Source: Asaia bogorensis (lineage in GTDB: Bacteria > Pseudomonadota > Alphaproteobacteria > Acetobacterales > Acetobacteraceae). Taken from it: 45,998 bases of DNA. The notes under the pieces were generated by a model, which searched no databases, was not told the origin of the DNA, and saw only the letters and a program-made list of their open reading frames with translations. The translations under genes and the position numbers were made by a program. The DNA is taken from the NCBI GenBank assembly GCA_945874805.1, contig CAMCJI010000002.1:1-45998 (forward strand), given 5' to 3'. This document shows, piece by piece, positions 17,110 to 24,914 of this stretch; positions within the stretch are counted from its first letter, which is position 1, and each line of letters opens with the position of its first letter.

Positions 17110-19968
17110 ATGAACGCGATCCCCAACGCCCCCCTCGCCACCTCCGCCTTCGCCGTCCGCCTGCGCCGCGAGGTGAACGGTCAGGTGCTGTTCGGCCTGG
17201 CCGACCGGGGGCGCTATGCCACCGATGCCTCGATCTACCAGGTGATGCCGGCCGGCGTGGTGGTGGCGGAGAGCATCGCGGACGTGCAGGCGGCGATGAC
17301 GATTGCCCGCGAGGCCGGCATCTCCGTTCTCGCCCGCGGCGGCGGCACCAGCCAATGCGGCCAGACGGTGAACGCCGGCCTCGTCATCGACTGCTCAAAG
17401 CATCTCCGCAAAATCCTGCACATCGACGCCAAATGCCGCACCGCCACCGTCGAGCCCGGCCTCGTCCTCGGCCACCTGAACGCCGCGCTCAAATCGCATG
17501 GCCTGTTCTTCCCCGTCGATCCCTCCACCCACAGCCGCTGCACCATCGGCGGCATGGCCGGCAACAACTCCTGCGGCAGCAAGTCCATCCGCTACGGGCT
17601 GATGGCCGACAACGTGGCGGCCATCGACGCGCTGCTGGCCGATGGCAGCCGCCACCGCTTTGGCCCCACGCCGGATAATCTGGGTGCGGACCTCCCCGCC
17701 GGCATCGCCGCCCTCATCCAGGACCTCCGCAGCCTTGGCGCCCGCGAGGCCGAGGAGATCGCCGCCCGCTTCCCCGATCAGCTCCGCCGCGTCGGCGGCT
17801 ACAACATCGAGTCGCTCACGCCGGCCGCCCGCGCCGCCGGGCGCGACAACCTCGCCCGCCTCCTCGTCGGCTCGGAGGGCACGCTGGCCTTCTCCGCCGC
17901 CCTCGAACTCACGCTACAGCCGATCAAGCCGCGGAAAATGCTCGGCATCTGCCAGTTCCCGGACTTCAGCTCGGCGATGGATGCCGCCCAACACCTCGTC
18001 ACCCTCGACCCCGAAGCCGTCGAGCTCGTCGATTCCACGATGATCGCGCTCGGCCGCGCCATCCCGATCTACCGCCCTACCATCGACCGCATCGTCTCGC
18101 CCGGCACCGACTCGCTGCTGATCGTCGAGTTCCACGGCCATGCGGATGCGCCGCTTCTCGCCAAACTTGCCGACCTCGACACGATGATGGCCGATCTCGG
18201 CCGGCCGAATGCCGTCGTCCGCGCCACCGACGCCCCTTTCCAGGCCGCCATCGCCGAGGTGCGCGAGGCCGGGCTCAACATCATGATGTCGATGAAAGGC
18301 GACGACAAACCCGTCTCCTTCATCGAAGACTGCGCCGTGCCCCTGGCCGACCTCGGCGCCTACACCGACCGCCTCAACGACGTCTTCGCCCGCCACGACA
18401 CTAAAGGCACCTGGTACGCCCACGCCTCCGTCGGCTGCCTCCACGTCCGCCCGGTCCTGAACATGAAGGACCCCACAGACGTCAAAAAGATGCGCGCGGT
18501 GGCCGAAGAATGTTTCGCCCTCGTCCGCGAATACAAAGGCAGCCATTCCGGCGAACACGGCGATGGCATCGTCCGCAGCGAATTCAACGAAACCATGTTC
18601 GGTCCCAAGATCGCCCGCGCGTTCGAGGCTGTGAAAGACCGCTTCGACCCCGAAAACACCCTCAACCCCGGCCGCGTCGTCCGCCCGCCCCGCATGGACG
18701 ACCGCAGCCTGTTCCGCTACCCGCCCGGCTACGCCCCCTCCCCCTTCACGCCCGTCCTCGACTGGTCCGCCCATCCCGGCCACCTGCTCGGCGCGGTGGA
18801 GATGTGCAACAACAACGGCACCTGCCGCAGTTTCGACGCTGGATCAATGTGCCCCAGCTACCGCATCACCCGAGACGAAGCCCACGTCACCCGCGGCCGC
18901 GCCAACACCCTGCGCCTGGCCCTCTCCGGCCAGCTCGGCGCCAACGCGATGGCCGGGCAGGACGTGGCAGACGCCCTAAAACTCTGCGTCTCCTGCAAGG
19001 CCTGCCGCCGCGAATGCCCCACCGGCGTCGACATGGCCCGCATGAAGATCGAGGCCACCGCCGCCCACGCCCGCACCCACGGCGTGCCGCTGCGCACCCG
19101 CGCCATCGCCGAACTCCCCCGCTACGCTGGCTTGGCCGGCCGCCTCGCCCCGCTCGCCAACGCAGCGACGAAGGCCCTCGCCCCCCTCCTCGGCTTCGCC
19201 CGCACGCGCCCCCTGCCCCGCTTCCGCACGGATGCCTTCCGCGATGCCGAGGCAGCCTGGATCACCGGCCACCGCGAGGTCCACGTTTTCGCCGACTGCT
19301 TCAACCGCCATTACGAGCCGGAAAACCTGCGCGCCCTGATCCGCGTGCTGGAGGTCGCGGATGTGCGCCCGGTGCTGCCAGCCGCACCCGGTCGGCCGCT
19401 GTGCTGCGGGCGCACCTACCTCGCCGCCGGCATGATCGACCAGGCCCGTGCCGAAATGACCCGCACCCGCGACGCCCTGGCGGGAGACGGCCCCATCATC
19501 GGCCTCGAACCCTCCTGCCTGTTCACCCTGAAAGACGAACTCCCCGCCCTCCTCCCCGGCCCAGCCTCCGAAGCCGTCGCGGCCAGGATCACCCTGGCCA
19601 CCGACTGGCTCGGCACCATCGACCTCCCTTTGAAGCCGCTCGAAACGACGGCACACGTCCACGGCCACTGCCACCAGAAAAGCTTAGGCGCCTTCCCCGC
19701 CGCCCTGGCCAGCCTCAAGCGCATCCCCGGCCTGGACGTCCAGCCCATCCCATCCGCCTGCTGCGGCATGGCCGGCAGCTTCGGCTACCAGGCGGAAACC
19801 CAAACGGAATCAAAAGCCATGGCCGAAGCCACCCTCCTCCCCGCCATCCGCGCGGCCACGCCCGAGGCCGTGATCGTCGCCGACGGCACCTCCTGCCGCC
19901 ACCAGATCGCGGATCTCGGCGGCCGGGCGGCGATCCATTCCATCCGGCTGCTGGAGCGCGCGCTATGA
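17110..19968 (+). CDS. FAD-linked oxidase/Fe-S fusion: D-2-hydroxyacid (D-2-hydroxyglutarate-type) dehydrogenase
   Basis: This is a large flavin and iron-sulfur dehydrogenase of 952 residues, like E. coli YdiJ. Domains in order: FAD-binding type 4 (ARGGGTSQCGQTVN near residue 76, GGMAGNNSCGSKS), FAD-linked oxidase C-terminal domain ending in SGEHGDGIVRSEF and FDPENTLNPGRVV, a 4Fe-4S region with NNNGTC...MCPSY and CVSCKACRRECPTG, then a C-terminal CCG region (CCGRTYLAAG, CCGMAGSFGY, HGHCHQKSLG). It probably passes electrons from a D-2-hydroxyacid (hydroxyglutarate, lactate or glycolate) to the respiratory chain. The start ATG 17110 lies within a 61-base divergent spacer shared with sgaA. The stop overlaps the DUF924 start (ATGA). 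Confidence 0.9.
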   Translation: MNAIPNAPLATSAFAVRLRREVNGQVLFGLADRGRYATDASIYQVMPAGVVVAESIADVQAAMTIAREAGISVLARGGGTSQCGQTVNAGLVIDCSKHLRKILHIDAKCRTATVEPGLVLGHLNAALKSHGLFFPVDPSTHSRCTIGGMAGNNSCGSKSIRYGLMADNVAAIDALLADGSRHRFGPTPDNLGADLPAGIAALIQDLRSLGAREAEEIAARFPDQLRRVGGYNIESLTPAARAAGRDNLARLLVGSEGTLAFSAALELTLQPIKPRKMLGICQFPDFSSAMDAAQHLVTLDPEAVELVDSTMIALGRAIPIYRPTIDRIVSPGTDSLLIVEFHGHADAPLLAKLADLDTMMADLGRPNAVVRATDAPFQAAIAEVREAGLNIMMSMKGDDKPVSFIEDCAVPLADLGAYTDRLNDVFARHDTKGTWYAHASVGCLHVRPVLNMKDPTDVKKMRAVAEECFALVREYKGSHSGEHGDGIVRSEFNETMFGPKIARAFEAVKDRFDPENTLNPGRVVRPPRMDDRSLFRYPPGYAPSPFTPVLDWSAHPGHLLGAVEMCNNNGTCRSFDAGSMCPSYRITRDEAHVTRGRANTLRLALSGQLGANAMAGQDVADALKLCVSCKACRRECPTGVDMARMKIEATAAHARTHGVPLRTRAIAELPRYAGLAGRLAPLANAATKALAPLLGFARTRPLPRFRTDAFRDAEAAWITGHREVHVFADCFNRHYEPENLRALIRVLEVADVRPVLPAAPGRPLCCGRTYLAAGMIDQARAEMTRTRDALAGDGPIIGLEPSCLFTLKDELPALLPGPASEAVAARITLATDWLGTIDLPLKPLETTAHVHGHCHQKSLGAFPAALASLKRIPGLDVQPIPSACCGMAGSFGYQAETQTESKAMAEATLLPAIRAATPEAVIVADGTSCRHQIADLGGRAAIHSIRLLERAL

Positions 19969-20513
19969 CCGCAGATGACGTTCTCGAGTTCTGGTTCCAA
20001 GGCGACCCGACGGTCTGGCGCCCCTGCTGGTTCAAGCGCGACGACAATTTCGACGCGGCGATCCGCGCCCGCTTCGCCGACCTCGTCCCCACAGCGCTGG
20101 CCGGCCAGCACGACGCCTGGGCCGCCACCCCCGCCGGCGCGCTGGCGCTGGTCATCACGCTCGACCAGTTCCCCCGCAACCTCTACCGCGCCACCCCCCG
20201 CGCCTTCGCGGCCGACCCGCGCGCCCGCACGCTGGCCGAGGCCGCCATCGCCGCCAGCCAGGACCAGGCGCTGACGCCGATGCAGCGCGTGTTCCTATAT
20301 CTGCCGTTCGAACACAGCGAAGACCTCGCCGATCAGGACCGCTCAGTGGCGCTGTTCGAGTCGCTGCGCATGGCGGAGGTCGCGGACTACGCCCACCGCC
20401 ACCGCGACGTCATCCAGCGCTTCGGCCGCTTCCCGCACCGCAACGCCGCCCTCGGCCGGACCAGCACGCCGGACGAGCTGGCCTACCTCGCGGAGCCCGG
20501 CGCGGGGTTCTGA
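19965..20513 (+). CDS. DUF924 family protein
   Basis: The 182-residue protein has the DUF924 signature: VLEFWF at the start, WF(K)...FD..IR.RF, LVITLDQFPRNLYR (about residues 62-75) and FLYLPFEHSEDL...Q. The family is all-helical, related to TPR folds, and of unknown function. It is coupled to the preceding dehydrogenase by an ATGA overlap. Its last 31 bases overlap the 3' end of the convergent HD-domain gene. Confidence 0.9.
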   Translation: MTADDVLEFWFQGDPTVWRPCWFKRDDNFDAAIRARFADLVPTALAGQHDAWAATPAGALALVITLDQFPRNLYRATPRAFAADPRARTLAEAAIAASQDQALTPMQRVFLYLPFEHSEDLADQDRSVALFESLRMAEVADYAHRHRDVIQRFGRFPHRNAALGRTSTPDELAYLAEPGAGF

Positions 20514-21154
20514 ACGCCGATCTCCTCCTCGAAATCGACGAGGAAGCCAGCGATCCGCCGCGTCCGCTCGGCTGCCAGGGCAGCACCCGTTGGGGTCTGG
20601 AAGCCATCGGCGAGCTTGAGCAGTTTGGCGCGGAAGTGGTCGGTGGCGAACGCCCGGTCGTCCAGCGGCCGGCCGGCCGCCTGCGGGTCCGCCGGATCAT
20701 ACAGCGCCGAGCCCATCCGCCCGGCGGTGTAGAAGCAGCGAGCCACCCCCACCGCACCGATCGCGTCCAGCCGGTCCGCGTCCTGCAGGATGCGCGCCGT
20801 CAACGATGCCGGGGCGATGCCGGCGGAGAAGCTGTGCGCCTCGATCGCGTGCGCCACGGCATCGATTTCAGCGGGCTGCCAGCCAAGATCGGCCAGGATC
20901 GCCCGCGCACGCGCGGCCGCGAGGCGCGAGGCCTCTGCCCGCAGCGGCGAGGATTTCTCGACCGCGACGCCATCGTGCAGCAGCACGGCGGCGGCCAGCA
21001 CCCGGTCCGCCCCGCCTTCGCTGGCAGCAATGCGCATGGCGTTGGCCCAGACCCGACCGATATGAGCGAGGTCATGCGCGCCGTCCCCCACCTCGATCAG
21101 CGGTAGCAGGCGGGCGGCAAGGTCGGCGAAAGGGGCGAATCGGAGGGATGGCAT
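20483..21154 (-). CDS. HD-domain phosphohydrolase (YedJ-like)
   Basis: The 223-residue protein is a metal-dependent HD-superfamily hydrolase. Metal ligands are visible: H27/H31 in GAHDLAHIGRV, the HD pair H60-D61 in AVLLHDGV, and the distal aspartate in LQDADRLDAIGA. The pattern matches YedJ-type proteins, whose substrates are not settled (nucleotides suspected). GGAGGG lies just upstream on the minus strand, but it would overlap the first codons if read from 21154, so the start has moderate support. Its 3' end overlaps the DUF924 gene. Confidence 0.85.
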   Translation of the reverse strand: MPSLRFAPFADLAARLLPLIEVGDGAHDLAHIGRVWANAMRIAASEGGADRVLAAAVLLHDGVAVEKSSPLRAEASRLAAARARAILADLGWQPAEIDAVAHAIEAHSFSAGIAPASLTARILQDADRLDAIGAVGVARCFYTAGRMGSALYDPADPQAAGRPLDDRAFATDHFRAKLLKLADGFQTPTGAALAAERTRRIAGFLVDFEEEIGVQNPAPGSAR

Positions 21155-21179
21155 GGCCTTGCCTTATCATGCCCCGCGG

Positions 21180-22199
21180 CTACCAGGACATCGCGCTGAG
21201 CTGCTTCTTCTTCGACGGGCGGGGGCGCTGATCACCGGGGGACTGCCACTCCTGCGTCGGCATGTAGCGCGGGGCGAGGAACTGATAGGTGCGGTTGATC
21301 AGGCTCCAGATCCCCTCGCCCGGGTCCGCTGCCACCTCATCCCACTCGCGCAGGATGGGCTCCCAGGACCGCAGGCTGCGATACAGGGGGTCGCGGTTGG
21401 AGCGGATGAAGGATTGCTGACTTTCGATGTTCCGCAAAGCCGACATAACCTCGCCGGTCTGCGCGTCCACCTCGTCGAACCGCAGCGCCATGCTGGCCAG
21501 GGCGGTTGCGGCCAGGCGCTGCACTTGCAGCAGCGTGGTGCCGCGCGCGGAATCGCCGCGCAGCCCACGGCCGAACAGGCCGACGCGGGTAAGCATCGCC
21601 TGCACTCGGCGCAGCAGGCCGTCGCGCAGCGCCTCGATATAGGCGAGCTCGTCCGCGAGTTCCTGCAGCTTGCCGATCACCTCGGCGCCACTGGCCAGGC
21701 CGAGCGTGCTGGCCGCCTGCTCGAAGGCGGCATGGACCTGATGGCGCAGCGCCGGGTCTTCATCGAGCCGCACCCCGGACTGCACATCCCCGCTCGCCGC
21801 GCCGCGCACCGGGGTCGTGGTCGACTCCGGGAAGATCCAGCTGACCAGCTGCGCCTTCAGCCGCGCCTCGGCGATGCGGCGGTGGCGCGGCTCGGGCTCC
21901 CAACTGGCCCGGCCGGTCAGCACCTCCGCGGGCAGCCGCTCGCCCAGATGCAGGCCGGCGACATAGTCCAGGCTTTCGGCGATCAGCCCGAGCATGCGCC
22001 CATCCGGCGTCTCGTCACCGATATCGAATTCGCGCTGCAAGGCGCGCAGCGGCACGGCCGCCTCTCGGTCGCCCATCTGGATGATCATGACCGGCGTGCC
22101 GTCCGCCTCGGCCCGCCGGAAGGTCACGTCGCCAAAGCGGGTGAACACCTGATGGACGAGAACACAGCGATCGGCCGTGGCATCTGAGTCGGTATCCAT
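21180..22199 (-). CDS. Uncharacterised alpha-helical protein
   Basis: I do not recognise this 339-residue protein. It lacks a signal peptide or membrane segment. The N-terminal 90 residues look like a compact domain (VLVHQVFTRFGDVTFRR..., MIIQMGDREAAVPL). The middle (about 150-270) is strongly helical and amphipathic (GKLQELADELAYIEALRDGL, QRLAATALASMALRF), possibly coiled coil. The C-terminus is basic (RPRPSKKKQ). ATG 22199 is preceded by GGAG at a seven-base distance; an upstream TTG at 22211 is part of that site. It lies 25 bases from the HD gene on the same strand and shares a 141-base divergent region with the EAL gene, so a link to signalling is possible but unproven. Confidence 0.75.
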   Translation of the reverse strand: MDTDSDATADRCVLVHQVFTRFGDVTFRRAEADGTPVMIIQMGDREAAVPLRALQREFDIGDETPDGRMLGLIAESLDYVAGLHLGERLPAEVLTGRASWEPEPRHRRIAEARLKAQLVSWIFPESTTTPVRGAASGDVQSGVRLDEDPALRHQVHAAFEQAASTLGLASGAEVIGKLQELADELAYIEALRDGLLRRVQAMLTRVGLFGRGLRGDSARGTTLLQVQRLAATALASMALRFDEVDAQTGEVMSALRNIESQQSFIRSNRDPLYRSLRSWEPILREWDEVAADPGEGIWSLINRTYQFLAPRYMPTQEWQSPGDQRPRPSKKKQLSAMSW

Positions 22200-22293
22200 G
22201 ACGGGCTCCAAGGGGGCGCGGGCGGAAGGATGCGGTGGAAATGTTACCGTTGGGATAATGCGGCACCCGCGCGGGCATTAACCGAATCCACAG

Positions 22294-22325
22294 ATTTGTC
22301 GTCTATTTTTGGAATGACGACAAAT
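22294..22325. promoter_or_regulatory. Perfect inverted repeat in the leader of the EAL gene
   Basis: ATTTGTCGTC (22294-22303) and GACGACAAAT (22316-22325) are perfect ten-base inverted repeats separated by 12 bases. The right arm ends two bases before the GGAG ribosome-binding site (22328-22331) of the EAL gene. It can be an operator for a dimeric regulator or an mRNA hairpin next to the ribosome-binding site. A possible promoter (TTAACC at 22278, TCTATT at 22302) would place the left arm on the -10 box. The sequence is AT-rich compared with its surroundings. Confidence 0.6.
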
Positions 22326-22340
22326 TTGGAGACAATTCCC

Positions 22341-23168
22341 ATGCATACGCTCGACATGTCGCACAGCGAGACTTCGCCGCCGCGGCTCCCCCTTCGCCAG
22401 GCCAGCCCCGAGACCGACCGGCGGCGGCTGCGGCGGGAACTCGCGCAGGCAGTCGAGCGCGGCAGCTTCGCCCTGCACTATCAGCCGCGCCTGTCGCTGC
22501 GCAGCGGCCGGGAAGTCGCGGCGGAGGCCCTGCTGCGCTGGCCGAACGGCCCGCGTGGCATGATCTCGCCCGCGACCTTCCTGCCGATCGCCGCCGAGGC
22601 CGGTCTGGCCCTGGCGATCGGCGGCTGGGTGCTGGCCACCGCCTGCGCTGCCGGTGCGGCCTGGCCGGGCGAGAGCATCATCTCGGTCAACATCGCCCCG
22701 CAGCAGCTTGAAAGCCTGGCACTTTCGGGCCAGGTCGCCGCCGCGCTGGAGCAGTCCGGCCTGCCGCCGGAGCGCCTCGAACTCGAATTGCCCGAGGACG
22801 TGCTGACCGGCATCGACAGCGACGGGCTGCTGACCCTCTCCGCCCTGCGCGACATCGGCATGGGGCTGACTCTGGACGATTTCGGCGCCGGCATCGCCAG
22901 CCTGTCCATGCTCCGCCGCCTGCCCCTCACCGGGCTGAAGCTGGATCGCTCAGTGGTGCGCAGCCTGCCGGACAGCCGCGAGGATGCGGCGATGGCGCAG
23001 GCCACGATCCACCTCGCGCATATGCTCGGCCTGTCGATCACCGCCGAGGGGATCGAGACGGAAGCCCAGCGCAGCTTTCTCGCCACCGCCGGCTGCGACG
23101 ACGGCCAGGGCTATCTGTTCAGCATGCCGCTGCCGGCGGAGCGGATGCTGGCACGCAGCCTCGGATAG
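22341..23168 (+). CDS. Stand-alone EAL-domain protein (cyclic di-GMP phosphodiesterase)
   Basis: The 275-residue protein is a single EAL domain after a short N-terminal segment. Motifs for catalysis are present: EALLRW (EAL), VNIAPQQL (metal-binding Asn), the Glu of ELELPE, DDFGAG (both Asp; the usual Thr of DDFGTG is Ala), LKLDRSVV (Lys), AEGIET (Glu) and GQGYLFS (Gln). It is therefore likely able to hydrolyse cyclic di-GMP, opposing the PleD-like cyclase at 11222-12583. No sensory domain is attached, so control probably lies at transcription or translation, where the inverted repeat is found. ATG 22341 has GGAG nine bases upstream; an in-frame ATG at 22314 lies inside the repeat spacer. Confidence 0.9.
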   Translation: MHTLDMSHSETSPPRLPLRQASPETDRRRLRRELAQAVERGSFALHYQPRLSLRSGREVAAEALLRWPNGPRGMISPATFLPIAAEAGLALAIGGWVLATACAAGAAWPGESIISVNIAPQQLESLALSGQVAAALEQSGLPPERLELELPEDVLTGIDSDGLLTLSALRDIGMGLTLDDFGAGIASLSMLRRLPLTGLKLDRSVVRSLPDSREDAAMAQATIHLAHMLGLSITAEGIETEAQRSFLATAGCDDGQGYLFSMPLPAERMLARSLG

Positions 23169-23205
23169 GCATTGTCACCGGGGCGGCCAGCGCCATTTAT
23201 TGCGG

Positions 23206-24192
23206 ATGACCCCAACCCGTTCAATTGCCGTTGTCGGCGCCGGCATCGCCGGCCTCGCCTGCGCCACCCTCCTGGCCCAGGCCGGGGTCCGCGTCACCGT
23301 CTTCGACAAGGGGCGCCGCCCGGGCGGCCGGGTCGCGACACGGCGGGCCGGTGCGCTGACATTCAACCACGGCGCCCAGTTCGCCACGGCGAAGGGCCAC
23401 GCCTTCACCGCTCTGCTGGACATGCTGCAGAACGCGGACCGCATGGCCTTCTGGCCGGAGGCGGGTGCGCGCGCGCGCGTCGGCCTTCCCGGCATGTCCG
23501 CCTTGCCGGCCGCCATGGCCGAGCAGGCGCAGGCGGCCGGGGCGGGCTTCGCGCTCGACCGCCACGTCGCCTTCCTCACCCGCGGCGAGGGCTGGGAGCT
23601 GCGGCATCTCCCGGCCGCCGAGGCCCGGCCGGGCGAAGTGCGCGAGGCCGGCGAGGCGGCTGGCCCGTTCGATGCCGTGCTGCTCGCCCTCCCCGCTCCG
23701 CAGGCCACCCCCCTGCTGCGCGCCGCCGGCCACAGCTTCGCGGCTCAGACAGAGCATGCGGTGATCGCCCCCTGCTGGGCGGTGATGGCTGGCTACACCG
23801 CAGCAGTGCCCGGCCCGGCGGTGCTGCGGCCAGCCGACTCGCCGCTGGGATGGGCCGCCCGCGAGACCTCCCGCCCCGGCGGCAACGGCGCCGAGGCATG
23901 GACACTGCACGCCACCCCCGCCTGGAGCAGGGCCAATCTTGAAGCAAGCCCCGCCGAGGTCACCGCGGCGCTGACCGCCGCCTTTTCCGCCCTGACCGGC
24001 GCGCCGGCGGCGGAGAGTGCCATCGCCCATCGCTGGCGGCACGCTCTGGTCGAAACCCCGCTGGGCCAGCCCTGCCTGTGGGACGCGGCGTCCGGCCTGG
24101 GCCTCTGCGGCGACTGGTGCCTGGACCGGCGGGTGGAGGCGGCCTTCGATTCCGGCCAGGCCCTTGCGAATGCCGTGCTCACCGGCGCATAG
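23206..24192 (+). CDS. FAD-dependent oxidoreductase, renalase-like
   Basis: The 328-residue flavoprotein starts with the dinucleotide-binding motif VVGAGIAGLACA (about residues 9-20) and ADP-contact VFDKGRRPGGRVATRR, then FNHGAQFAT, the pattern of renalase-type amine/dihydropyridine oxidases found in many bacteria. The C-terminus has the second FAD motif GLGLCGDWCL. It probably oxidises a nicotinamide or amine-like substrate; the true substrate is unknown. It heads a tight operon with the DUF3253 and DUF1499 genes (six-base gap, then an overlap). Confidence 0.88.
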   Translation: MTPTRSIAVVGAGIAGLACATLLAQAGVRVTVFDKGRRPGGRVATRRAGALTFNHGAQFATAKGHAFTALLDMLQNADRMAFWPEAGARARVGLPGMSALPAAMAEQAQAAGAGFALDRHVAFLTRGEGWELRHLPAAEARPGEVREAGEAAGPFDAVLLALPAPQATPLLRAAGHSFAAQTEHAVIAPCWAVMAGYTAAVPGPAVLRPADSPLGWAARETSRPGGNGAEAWTLHATPAWSRANLEASPAEVTAALTAAFSALTGAPAAESAIAHRWRHALVETPLGQPCLWDAASGLGLCGDWCLDRRVEAAFDSGQALANAVLTGA

Positions 24193-24198
24193 GGGCAC

Positions 24199-24456
24199 AT
24201 GACCGACAGCCGCATCGCCGACGAGATCCTTCGCCAGACCGCGGCACGCGGGCCGGATGCCTCGATCTGCCCCAGCGAGGTCGCCCGCGCCCTCGCGCCC
24301 GTTTGGCGGCCGCTGCTCGGAGAGGTCCGGCGCACCGCCATCCGTCTGGCCCAGGCCGGGCAGATCGAAATTCTGCGCAAGGGCAAGCCGATCGAACCTG
24401 CTGAACTGAAAGGCGTCGTGCGCCTGCGCGCGCGCCTGGAGGTACCGACATGCTGA
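24199..24456 (+). CDS. DUF3253 family protein
   Basis: The 85-residue protein has the DUF3253 pattern: I..EIL.....RGPDASICPSEVARAL, W, then a winged-helix-like segment EVRRTAIRLAQAGQIEILRKG. It looks like a small winged-helix domain, but no DNA target is known. The start is ATG 24199, six bases after the flavoprotein stop, and its last seven bases overlap the next gene. Confidence 0.88.
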   Translation: MTDSRIADEILRQTAARGPDASICPSEVARALAPVWRPLLGEVRRTAIRLAQAGQIEILRKGKPIEPAELKGVVRLRARLEVPTC

Positions 24457-24914
24457 GCTGGTGGCATCTGCTCGTGGGTCTCGTGCTGCCGGCCTGCGGC
24501 GGCGAGGGCGCCGCCGGCCTGCCGATGCCGGCGCAAATGGACATGGCGGCGATCATCCGCCCAGCCAGCCCGAACACCGCCCTGGCCGCACCACCGGGCT
24601 TCGCCCCCGCGCCAGACATCGTCACCCGCCGCTACGTCGTACCACCCGAAAGACTCGCCGCGGCCCTCGCCCAGGTCGCCGCAGGAGAGGCCCGGGTGTT
24701 CGAGCAGGCGAGATTCCCGGCGGCCGGGCAGACCCACTGGGTCGCCCGCACGAAGCTGATGAACTACCCCGACCTGATCATGGCCCAGGTGAATGCCGAC
24801 GGTACGCTGATCCTGTGGTCACGCAGCGTCTATGGCTGGTCCGACGTGGGCGTGAACCGCGCGCGCCTGGAACATTGGCTCGTGCGGCTCGACGCCCTTC
24901 TAACTGCGAGCTGA
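24450..24914 (+). CDS. DUF1499 family protein, probable lipoprotein
   Basis: The 154-residue protein has an N-terminal hydrophobic segment with a lipobox-like LPAC (residues about 13-16), so it may be a membrane-anchored lipoprotein. The C-terminal signature SRSVYGWSDVGVNRARLEHWL is diagnostic of DUF1499, a family of unknown function. It overlaps the DUF3253 gene by seven bases. Its stop is directly abutted by the stop of the convergent formate dehydrogenase gamma gene, with no space for a terminator. Confidence 0.87.
   Translation: MLSWWHLLVGLVLPACGGEGAAGLPMPAQMDMAAIIRPASPNTALAAPPGFAPAPDIVTRRYVVPPERLAAALAQVAAGEARVFEQARFPAAGQTHWVARTKLMNYPDLIMAQVNADGTLILWSRSVYGWSDVGVNRARLEHWLVRLDALLTAS

Noticed and set aside
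18510-20513. Open frame of 667 codons running into the DUF924 gene
   Set aside because: Only the last 182 codons (from 19965) are a real gene; the front part is an Arg/Pro-rich shadow of the FAD/Fe-S dehydrogenase.
22257-22279. GC-rich palindrome CCCGCGCGGG flanked by AATGC and GCATT
   Set aside because: The outer arms are not in register with the inner palindrome, and short GC palindromes are expected by chance at this base composition.
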